Of a DNA stretch of 8,980 nt, positions 1-5,688 are shown piece after piece. Positions within the stretch are counted from its first letter, which is position 1. Each line of letters begins with the position of its first letter. The stretch lies in assembly GCA_036741355.1 (NCBI GenBank), contig DAINSK010000076.1:1-8980 (forward strand), read 5' to 3'. A program made the position numbers and the translations under genes. Under the pieces are notes generated by a model. The model made no database searches, was not told the origin of the DNA, and saw only the letters and a program-made list of their open reading frames with translations. Source of the stretch: JBBRGK01 sp036741355 (GTDB lineage: Bacteria > Chloroflexota > Dehalococcoidia > CAUJGQ01).

Positions 1-82
1 CCCCCGACCCCTTCCGCCCCAATACTGGGGGGAAGGGGCGATCCTTGGGTGCTGAGGTCGGGCAGAATCGGACGCTCCGAGC
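1..82 (+). repeat. Hairpin intergenic repeat, copy A (with 3' tail)
   Basis: The sequence folds into a hairpin: CCCCTTCC (8-15) pairs with GGAAGGGG (31-38) and CCCC (17-20) with GGGG (27-30), around the loop AATACT. A tail follows that reads GGGGCGATC, then GGGTGCTG (47-54), then TCCGAGC (76-82). The reverse complement of 2741-2826 has the same blocks at the same spacing; from 35-82 against 2788-2741 I count 32 of 48 identical bases. This makes it a dispersed element rather than a chance hairpin. The copy may start before the window. No U-tract follows the stem on either strand, so it is not a standard terminator. Confidence 0.7.
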
Positions 83-124
83 GACGCTCTGTTCTGAATC
101 GGTCTGCAAACGTCCGCGCTAGCT

Positions 125-156
125 CCCTCTTGCCCCTAGAATTGGGGGAAAGAGGG
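125..156. repeat. Hairpin intergenic repeat, copy B (variant type)
   Basis: CCCTCTT (125-131) pairs with AAGAGGG (150-156), and CCCC (133-136) pairs with the G-run at 144-148, around a TAGAATT loop. The plan is the same as the other C/G-run hairpins in the window: a pyrimidine arm, a C-run, a short AT-rich loop, a G-run and a purine arm. The sequence differs, so it is probably a separate subfamily. It lies downstream of the 793-residue gene and could stabilise the 3' end of its mRNA; that role is inference. Confidence 0.6.
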
Positions 157-209
157 CCGGGGAGTTAGGGGGCCCTCCGAGAGCCGGGGAGTTAGGGGGC
201 CATCCGAGG
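156..209. repeat. Two tandem copies of a 27-bp repeat
   Basis: The units are 156-182 and 183-209, sharing the core GCCGGGGAGTTAGGGGGCC and then a TCCGAG block. They match at 25 of 27 positions. The first unit runs straight on from the right arm of the hairpin at 125-156, so hairpin and direct repeat together form one compound repeat just past the stop codon of the neighbouring gene. Confidence 0.85.
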
Positions 210-234
210 GTCGGTGATTCCGGCCCCACCCCAA

Positions 235-2616
235 CTACGTCCCCGCAAACACTCCCGGTCCGGAGGTGCAGATGAACAGCGCCTGGTTGGGGCCAACGGT
301 CGAGAAGTCGACCGGCGCGTCAGCGAGGTTGAAGTAGCCGCCCTGGAAGCTGTGGGTCGCGTTGTTAAACGTCCAGACGGAGGTCACGATGTCGCCGGGC
401 GTGACAAGGCTCACGATCGCCGTGACCGGCGTGCCCGACTGGATGGTCGAGGGCGTGACCACCTGGTTGCAGCCACGCGCGAGGGTCGTTGGACCCGGCG
501 GCGGCGAAAGCTGAACCGTGGTGGTCGCGTTCGCGGTGGCGCCGGTAATGTCGCCGACAAACGTCGCGCTGACTGTCGCGGTGCCGGTGCCGCCCGCTCC
601 GTAGAGGACCGCGGAGACGCTCGTGCAACTCGTGAACGAAGGTGGTCCGTTTGACGACGGGGCGGTTGCGGCGCCCGGCAGCGGCGCGATGATGATCGAC
701 GTGTCCTGGATCGGACCGCAATGGATGCTGATCGCCAGTTGCGTCGCCGCCGTAGACGGGTCGGTCGCCGCGCCGAGGGCGCCGGCATTGGTTCTAAATG
801 TGACCATGCCCGACTCGGCGCCGGCGCTCGCGCTGGTCGGAGTGCCATTTGGTGTGCCGGTGCAGGCGACGAACCCGCCCTGGGGCAACGGCTGGCAGCC
901 GGCGGTGTTTGGATGCGCGAGCGAGGCAACGATCGTACTGCCGTTCCCGGTGGCACTGGCGGTGGCGCTGATACTGGTCGGGTTGGCCGACAGCGTCATC
1001 TGGTACCCTGCCTGCACGACTGCAATGGTGGCGACGTTGGTAGTGAGCAGGAGGGCCGGTCCCAGCGCAGGGGCGCGGGTATACGTGGCAACCAGGCTGA
1101 CGGAGGGATTGGAAGTCCCCAGCAGGCCGAAGGTTGCGCCGGGCGCCAGCGCCACGTGCACGACGTTGCTCGGATTTGGGCTGAGGAAAGCCGGCGTCTG
1201 CGGCGGCGTCAGGAACGGCGGCGCGTACACGGCGCCGTTACAGGAATTAAATCCTGAGGTGATTCCATTGGGAGCTGTCTGGACGCCGCAGGTGACGCTG
1301 TACGTCGTCAACCCGTTTTCGGCGAAGACGGCAAAGGGGCTGTTGAGTTGGTAGATGATCGTGCCGCCGTCGATGGTCATCGGGTTCGCGTCGGAGTCGG
1401 TCGCCTGGGCGCCGGAATCCTCGAACACGGCGCCACAGATTGCCGCCACGTTGGGTGCGGCGAGCGAGAGCACCGCAGGAGCGGTGGCTCCATCGGAAAG
1501 CGGCGGCCGGCTCATGAACTGCACGAGGCTGACCAGAAACCCTCCCGCGGCAGGCTGTCTGCCGCCCGCCGGGGGCTGGGCTGACGCTGGTAGCGCGGGG
1601 AAGGCGATGTCGGTGGAGCTGGTCGAGTTGGCGCAGGCGAGTGCGGCCAGGATCGGACCCGTTGGCGCCGCAGCCGCACTGCCGGCAAGCGGTGGCAGTG
1701 CGTTGTAGGACGCAGCAGCACCCAGGGCGAACGATGTAACAATAAAGCTCGGCGTGCCCGCAGACGCCGCAGTGCCGGAGAAGGTGAACGACGTGCACGC
1801 CGAGCCGGTATTAGTCGCGCTAGGCGGCTGAGTGCCGCAGGCAAAGCCAACTGTGTTGGGCGCGGGCCTGGAGCTAGTCACGACTCCGGTCCCGGTGGTA
1901 TTCAATGTGGCCAGTGTCCCGCTGCCAGCCGCAGGCGCGACCGTCACGAACGAAGGCGTCTGCCCGCTGGGGTACGTAACCGTGCAGGAAAAGGTATCGC
2001 CGATGAAGATTGGCGCCGTTGCCGTCTTGCCCGGGCTGGCATTTGAGCAAGTCATCCCTGTTGGAATTGGAGCCGCTGTTCCCGTAAATGGTGATACTGC
2101 CGCGGTGCCGGCCCAGGCATCGAACTGGTAGGTGAATGTAACCGGCGCCAAGGTCGCTAGCGGCGAAGGTGGACTGGTGTAGGCGGGCGTCATACTGATC
2201 GGTCCCGGCGTCGCAGTGCCGGTCAGAAGAAGCGGAATCGTTGTACCGGCAGGAATGCCAGCAGTGCCGGCAGCACAGGTGACGGTTTCCACAGTCAGTG
2301 TCGCTGCAGGGATACATCCAGCAGGCAGGAGTGTACCAGCAAGCAGCCCCGTGGGAAGAACGAAGGTTGCGACCGCAACTACTGTAAGTGCGAGCGTAGC
2401 CGCCCCAGCCGGAGAGGGCAGGAGGGCTAATTGCGTGACGTAGTCACACTCGAACGTCTGGCCGGCTGCGATCGGTGCGGCTCCGGTATTGCCGCAAACG
2501 TCCGCGCCGCCGGAAGGAACAACGAGCGCCGCCTCGGCACGCCGAACGACGCGGCTTCCCAGGGCCACTGTCCCAAGCAGCAGTCCAATCGCGGCCGCGC
2601 GTGCCAATCGACGCAT
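235..2616 (-). CDS. Secreted multidomain Ig-like protein with C-terminal WxFNNA module
   Basis: This is a predicted exported protein of 793 residues; its function is unknown. Residues 1-30 look like a signal peptide: MRRLARA, a hydrophobic stretch GLLLGTVALG, then a likely AEA-A cleavage site. Two Cys-rich modules follow, at about 40-150 (C41, C57, C101, C114) and 188-297 (C190, C211, C260, C274). Each has a G(Q/D)TFxC motif and a GTA-rich end. A region I do not recognise covers about 320-535. From about 538 to 710 there is a bacterial Ig-like (Big_1/invasin-type) pattern: LSANPTSISATASATGNGST, then VTFRTNAGALG, then a TATVSATF strand, interrupted by Cys-containing insertions. Residues 716-793 match the C-terminus of the 837-residue neighbour. 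An in-frame start at 2760 would add 48 residues translated from repeat DNA and bury the signal peptide. The ATG at 2616 has GGGGG 6 nt upstream and is preferred. No sorting motif or C-terminal membrane segment is seen. It could be an adhesin or exoprotein. Confidence 0.85.
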   Translation of the reverse strand: MRRLARAAAIGLLLGTVALGSRVVRRAEAALVVPSGGADVCGNTGAAPIAAGQTFECDYVTQLALLPSPAGAATLALTVVAVATFVLPTGLLAGTLLPAGCIPAATLTVETVTCAAGTAGIPAGTTIPLLLTGTATPGPISMTPAYTSPPSPLATLAPVTFTYQFDAWAGTAAVSPFTGTAAPIPTGMTCSNASPGKTATAPIFIGDTFSCTVTYPSGQTPSFVTVAPAAGSGTLATLNTTGTGVVTSSRPAPNTVGFACGTQPPSATNTGSACTSFTFSGTAASAGTPSFIVTSFALGAAASYNALPPLAGSAAAAPTGPILAALACANSTSSTDIAFPALPASAQPPAGGRQPAAGGFLVSLVQFMSRPPLSDGATAPAVLSLAAPNVAAICGAVFEDSGAQATDSDANPMTIDGGTIIYQLNSPFAVFAENGLTTYSVTCGVQTAPNGITSGFNSCNGAVYAPPFLTPPQTPAFLSPNPSNVVHVALAPGATFGLLGTSNPSVSLVATYTRAPALGPALLLTTNVATIAVVQAGYQMTLSANPTSISATASATGNGSTIVASLAHPNTAGCQPLPQGGFVACTGTPNGTPTSASAGAESGMVTFRTNAGALGAATDPSTAATQLAISIHCGPIQDTSIIIAPLPGAATAPSSNGPPSFTSCTSVSAVLYGAGGTGTATVSATFVGDITGATANATTTVQLSPPPGPTTLARGCNQVVTPSTIQSGTPVTAIVSLVTPGDIVTSVWTFNNATHSFQGGYFNLADAPVDFSTVGPNQALFICTSGPGVFAGT

Positions 2617-2639
2617 ACCTAACCCCCGGTCCCGCTGGC

Positions 2640-2680
2640 CCTCACCCCCGGCCCCTCTCCCAATACTGGGCGAGGGGAGC
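2640..2680 (+). repeat. Hairpin intergenic repeat, copy C
   Basis: CCTCACCCCCG leads into a hairpin: CCCCTC (2652-2657) pairs with GAGGGG (2672-2677) and CCC with GGG, around the loop AATACT, the same loop as copy A. The left arm, 2640-2660, matches the reverse complement of 2806-2826 at 20 of 21 positions. It begins 24 bp before the start codon of the 793-residue gene, so it lies in that gene's 5' leader if the gene is transcribed from upstream. Confidence 0.75.
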
Positions 2681-2720
2681 TTGCAGTCGGTAGTTGGTGC
2701 AGCAGTCCGTCCCGGTGTTG

Positions 2721-2740
2721 GGGCGCATTGCCATGCGCCC
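2721..2740. repeat. Perfect palindromic hairpin GGGCGCAT-TGCC-ATGCGCCC
   Basis: An 8-bp perfect stem with a 4-nt loop sits between hairpin copies C and D. An outer pair, GTCCG (2705-2709) with CGGAC (2744-2748), could extend it across an internal loop. It is a different sequence type from the C/G-run hairpins, and no coding potential is apparent. It may be a third intergenic repeat family. Confidence 0.65.
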
Positions 2741-2826
2741 GCTCGGACGCCGCACTCCAACCAGATCCCAGCACCCGTCGATCGCCCCTCTCCGTCCGTG
2801 AGGATGGAGAGGGGTCGGGGGTGAGG
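2741..2826 (-). repeat. Hairpin intergenic repeat, copy D (with 3' tail)
   Basis: CCCCTCTCC (2785-2793) pairs perfectly with GGAGAGGGG (2806-2814). An inner GUCC/GGAU extension closes on a GTGA loop, giving about 13 bp. On the minus strand it starts CCTCACCCCCGACCCC and its tail (GGGGCGATC, GGGTGCTG, TCCGAGC) follows the spacing of copy A. It is inverted relative to copy C. It starts 37 nt past the stop codon of the 837-residue gene and could act as a 3' mRNA stabiliser or weak terminator, although no U-run follows. Confidence 0.75.
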
Positions 2827-2833
2827 TTCCCCA

Positions 2834-2854
2834 CGACTGTCGACTGCCGACTGC
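2834..2854. repeat. Three tandem copies of a 7-bp repeat (CGACTGY)
   Basis: CGACTGT, CGACTGC and CGACTGC occur in a row, 8 bp before the stop codon of the 837-residue gene and just outside hairpin copy D. A related AGTCGG sequence follows hairpin copy C. It is a simple heptamer tract of unknown role and could vary in copy number. Confidence 0.8.
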
Positions 2855-2862
2855 CCCCGTCA

Positions 2863-5376
2863 TCACGGCGGCCCCGTGACGCTATCGGTCAGGCAGAGGG
2901 CTACCACATCGCCGGGACGCAGCAGGGCCGCGTCCACCGGCGCCCCGGGATTGGAGAAATAGATCGCCTGGAAGACGTGAGAGGCGTTGTTGAAGCGCCA
3001 GGCGGAGAAGATGTTGTTCACCGGCTGGAACTGTGAGAGGAACAACGCCGACGAGATCGATGCCCCAACCGTGCTCGGCACGGTGAGCAGGTTGCAGGGT
3101 GGTGAGTAGGTCGAGGTGCCGTTGGCCGGGCCGCCCTGCAGAATCGGCGACGTAGCGATCGACGGGCTCGTGCCGGGTGGCGCCGCGGCGCCGGGGGGCG
3201 CTGCGAGGCCGGACTGCGGCGTCGGGAACCCCGCCGGAACCCCCGGAGCGGCTCCCACCGGACCGGCGTTCTGCGGTCCGCCCTGCGGCCCCGGGCTCGG
3301 CGCGGGAGTGACGAAACCAAGGCCGACGGCTCCGGGTGCGCCGACGCCGGGCGCCTGGGTCGCAAGAACCGCAACCGCGGCAGGCTGGCTGGCGCTGACG
3401 AACCCGAGTGCCGGGTCGTTGAGCTTGTGCCAGAGGACGCTGTTGACGTCGGCGCGCGCCGGCAGCCCGAAGCTGTTCTGGGTGGCGTCCACGTCGGCCG
3501 TCACCAGCTTATCCTCGCGGATGGCGCAGCCCTGGGCGGCGCCGCAGCTGCCGTTGAAGACGATCTGGTTGAGGTTGAAGACGGTGCCGACCGGCTGCGT
3601 AATCGAAGGGCTGCCGGTGGCCCCGACCTGCAGGAGAATACCGGTACGGGTGTCCTCGGAGGTGATGATGTTGCCGGTGCCGGTGGTATTGCGGGCGCCG
3701 GCGATCACGATCGCGATGTAGTTGCGCCGCAGCGTGTTGTTGTTGATCGCCGTCTGCAGCGGGAAGAGCGAGCCGCCGAAGCCGCCCAGCCGGATGCCGG
3801 CAGCGCCGGGGGTGTTCTGCGATTCGACCAGGTTCTTCTGGACGGTGTTGTTACTGGCCGCCTCGTAGATCACGATCCCGTCGGCGAAGCTGTCGGCGAC
3901 GGTGTTCGTGTCGAGCAACGTGTCCGTCACGGCGCGGAGGACGATGCCTCGCCCGTTGTTCTTGACCGCGTTGGTGTTGATGAGGTGTCCGCCGCCGCCG
4001 TCAGAGCAGAGCCAGATGCCGGCGTTCAGGTTGCGGTTGATGGCGTTGAAGTCGATCGTCGCACCGCTGGAAGAGTCTGGACCCTGGCCGAGGCATTCGG
4101 ACGTGATGATCCCGAAGCCGCTCTGCACGTCGCCGATCGCGAGGGTCGGGCTGAACTTGAAGATCGAAGAGCCAAGGATGGCGTTATTGAAGATGTTGGG
4201 ATGGTTGCTGTTAGAGAGAATGATGCCGTTGGCGTTGCCGAAGATCTCGGACTTCTGCACCGGCCCGGGGTTGGGGAGAGCCGGCGGAAATGGCTGCGGC
4301 TGGGCGCACGGCACGCCCGAGAATGCCGGATTGCTGATCGGCTCGCCGCCGATCGTGTTGTAGCGGACGTCGGTGTAGGCGTCGTTGTCAAGCATTATTG
4401 CCGCGGCACCTGGTTTGAACGCGCCGCCTATATCGAGCCCTTCGATTATCGTGTGGAAGTTGCTGTTGATGAACGAGTTCGCGCCGATGTTGCTCGGCAC
4501 TGTATTCGGGAAATTCCCGGGAGCGTTAACGCTCGGATAACCGAGCGCCGTCACGTGAAAGACTGTGTCGCCGGTGAACGAGTGCAGGATGACGTGTCTG
4601 AAACTTATCGAGCCTGCGAGGGCTGTCGCCGAATTCGGGTCCTTGCCGGTGGCGGTGTCAGCGTTGGTAGTGATTCGAACCAGTTTGTTGATCTCAATCG
4701 GAGCGCAGACTTCGTAGGTACCGCTCTCGACCAGAATGATGTCGCCATCCCGGGCATTGTTGATCGCGTTCTGGATCGTGAGGCACGGGCCTGGGTTCCT
4801 GAGCGTCGGTGCCGTGTTGGCCGGCAGATCCGGACCGCAGCGGCTGTTCGGGATCGTCTGTGCCGCGTCGGTAAAATCGAAGCCAGCTGGCGAGACGGTG
4901 AGCACAAACTGGCTCTGGCTGGCCGGGCACTTGACGGCGCTACCAACATTATTGCCCGTGCCGTCGACGAGCTGCACTGAGACTAATGCGAAGAGCAGGT
5001 TCTGTACCGACAGAGCGACCGAAGTCGGCGCCGCCGGTGGAATTGCGGGGCTTGGCGTTTGGGTAGCGCCTGAGCCGACCTGGAGGTCGACGCTGCCGTT
5101 GGCCGGGACCACGTAGTCCGGCCCGGCGGGTGTGATCGTGGCGTTGACGTTGAGCGTCGCGGCGCTGCTGGATGTGGGGGTAATCGTCACACCCAGGCCC
5201 CCAAAGTCGCTGGCTGCGCCGGTCTGATTCTGAATTGTGATGTGCCCAGGAGTGCTCGTGCAGTCGAGCGCGGTGATGATGAAGTCGGTGGCGGCGGCAT
5301 TGACATGGATGGCCAGGCGCGCCAGGAAGAGGGCAGACGCAAGAACGATGACAGCCGCAAGCAGGCGTTTGTTCAT
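2863..5376 (-). CDS. Secreted right-handed parallel beta-helix protein with C-terminal WxFNNA module
   Basis: This is an 837-residue predicted exported protein. Residues 1-28 are a signal peptide (MNKRLLAAVIVLASALFLAR, cleavage near HVNA-A). An N-terminal domain of about 29-190 may be a beta-sandwich. The parallel beta-helix starts at TIQNAINNARDGDIILVESG (200-219), the usual 'AixxAxxGDxIxVxxGtY' opening of pectate-lyase-like folds, and runs to about 640 with many N-rich turns such as NNGRGIVL and SNNTVQKN. It closes with ATQNSFGL and VLWHKLNDPALG (about 631-658), like the NxWG closing of NosD/CASH-type helices. A Pro/Gly/Ala linker (660-760) leads to a terminal module (761-837) shared with the 793-residue neighbour. 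I see no catalytic residues, so binding or adhesion is as likely as a lyase or hydrolase role. It is a tandem paralog of the 695-residue gene upstream. The ATG at 5376 is chosen over 5415 because the predicted transcription start falls at about 5413 and a GGAGG lies 12 nt upstream. Confidence 0.9.
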   Translation of the reverse strand: MNKRLLAAVIVLASALFLARLAIHVNAAATDFIITALDCTSTPGHITIQNQTGAASDFGGLGVTITPTSSSAATLNVNATITPAGPDYVVPANGSVDLQVGSGATQTPSPAIPPAAPTSVALSVQNLLFALVSVQLVDGTGNNVGSAVKCPASQSQFVLTVSPAGFDFTDAAQTIPNSRCGPDLPANTAPTLRNPGPCLTIQNAINNARDGDIILVESGTYEVCAPIEINKLVRITTNADTATGKDPNSATALAGSISFRHVILHSFTGDTVFHVTALGYPSVNAPGNFPNTVPSNIGANSFINSNFHTIIEGLDIGGAFKPGAAAIMLDNDAYTDVRYNTIGGEPISNPAFSGVPCAQPQPFPPALPNPGPVQKSEIFGNANGIILSNSNHPNIFNNAILGSSIFKFSPTLAIGDVQSGFGIITSECLGQGPDSSSGATIDFNAINRNLNAGIWLCSDGGGGHLINTNAVKNNGRGIVLRAVTDTLLDTNTVADSFADGIVIYEAASNNTVQKNLVESQNTPGAAGIRLGGFGGSLFPLQTAINNNTLRRNYIAIVIAGARNTTGTGNIITSEDTRTGILLQVGATGSPSITQPVGTVFNLNQIVFNGSCGAAQGCAIREDKLVTADVDATQNSFGLPARADVNSVLWHKLNDPALGFVSASQPAAVAVLATQAPGVGAPGAVGLGFVTPAPSPGPQGGPQNAGPVGAAPGVPAGFPTPQSGLAAPPGAAAPPGTSPSIATSPILQGGPANGTSTYSPPCNLLTVPSTVGASISSALFLSQFQPVNNIFSAWRFNNASHVFQAIYFSNPGAPVDAALLRPGDVVALCLTDSVTGPP

Positions 5377-5388
5377 ATGGCGGGACGG

Positions 5389-5393
5389 CCTCC
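5389..5393 (-). promoter_or_regulatory. Ribosome-binding site (GGAGG) for the 837-residue beta-helix gene
   Basis: GGAGG lies 12 nt before the ATG at 5376, somewhat far but clear. It supports that start over the upstream in-frame ATG at 5415, which has no such motif and would be at the very 5' end of the predicted mRNA. Confidence 0.55.
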
Positions 5394-5419
5394 GCGCCGG
5401 CCAAAGCGATGGCATAACG

Positions 5420-5449
5420 ACTATACTTGTTATGCTATTACAACGTCAA
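5420..5449 (-). promoter_or_regulatory. Sigma70-type promoter of the 837-residue beta-helix gene
   Basis: On the minus strand, TTGACG (5449-5444) and TATAGT (5425-5420) each match the consensus at 5 of 6 positions, with an 18-bp spacer. The start of transcription would be near 5413, giving a leader of about 37 nt that contains the GGAGG. This suggests the gene can be expressed independently of its upstream paralog. Confidence 0.65.
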
Positions 5450-5490
5450 CCGGTTTGAGGGCGATTTGTGGTGAAGGTTTCGACATCAAT

Positions 5491-5510
5491 TTGCCGCCAT
5501 TTGGTGGCAA
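5491..5510. promoter_or_regulatory. 20-bp near-palindrome, candidate operator
   Basis: TTGCC-G-CCA-TT-TGG-T-GGCAA is symmetric at 8 of 9 arm positions around a TT centre. It is centred about 88 bp upstream of the predicted transcription start of the 837-residue gene. The size and symmetry fit a dimeric regulator site, but no regulator gene is in the window, so the role is inference. Confidence 0.4.
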
Positions 5511-5688
5511 TTCCCTGACAAATCCGGTATCGCCCTTCAGCCGTGTCCGTGGAGGAAGTATATGGGCTCAATCTCTAGCGGGCAAATCTCGTCGTCCTCT
5601 CGGCCTGCGAGACGAACCTGGGCGTCGCGAGTGCGCCCAATGCGCGTCGCCGCTGCCAGCGCGTTGCACACCTGGTAGGGTCACCCTG

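Larger units (their letters stand above)
5377..5688. other. Non-coding gap between the two beta-helix genes
   Basis: The 312 bp contain the promoter and ribosome-binding site of the 837-residue gene and a 20-bp near-palindrome. They lack the C/G-run hairpins found around the next gene. A short symmetric hairpin, CTG-GT-AGGG-TCA-CCCT-GT-CAG (5672-5692), overlaps the stop codon of the 695-residue gene; it has no U-run and is weak as a terminator. The rest, about 5515-5670, shows nothing I can identify, and no convincing small gene. Confidence 0.6.

Noticed and set aside
125..156. An intrinsic transcription terminator for the 793-residue gene
   Set aside because: On the minus strand the hairpin is followed by GC-rich sequence rather than a U-tract, so Rho-independent termination is not supported.
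2617..2760. A 48-residue N-terminal extension of the 793-residue protein
   Set aside because: It is translated from the hairpin repeat DNA and would place the signal peptide internally; the ATG at 2616 gives a normal export signal.
2640..2826. A confirmed transposon or insertion sequence
   Set aside because: There is no transposase gene and I find no target-site duplication in the bases flanking 2640 and 2826. It is kept only as a repeat element.
2741..2854. A CRISPR array or tRNA-like structure in the repeat-rich gap
   Set aside because: There are no regularly spaced repeats with unique spacers, and the hairpins do not form a cloverleaf.
3427..4980. A 517-codon open frame on the plus strand, opposite the beta-helix gene
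   Set aside because: The sense strand has a signal peptide, a recognised fold and a paralog. The plus-strand product is rich in Val/Asp/Arg/Glu without domain structure, as expected for the antisense of GC-rich coding DNA. A similar antisense frame at 5896-6741 resembles it only because the sense genes are paralogs.
5377..5415. An upstream start for the 837-residue protein at 5415
   Set aside because: The predicted transcription start (about 5413) falls inside this ATG, and it would put 13 residues with several Arg and Pro before the signal peptide. The paralog starts at the equivalent of the ATG at 5376.
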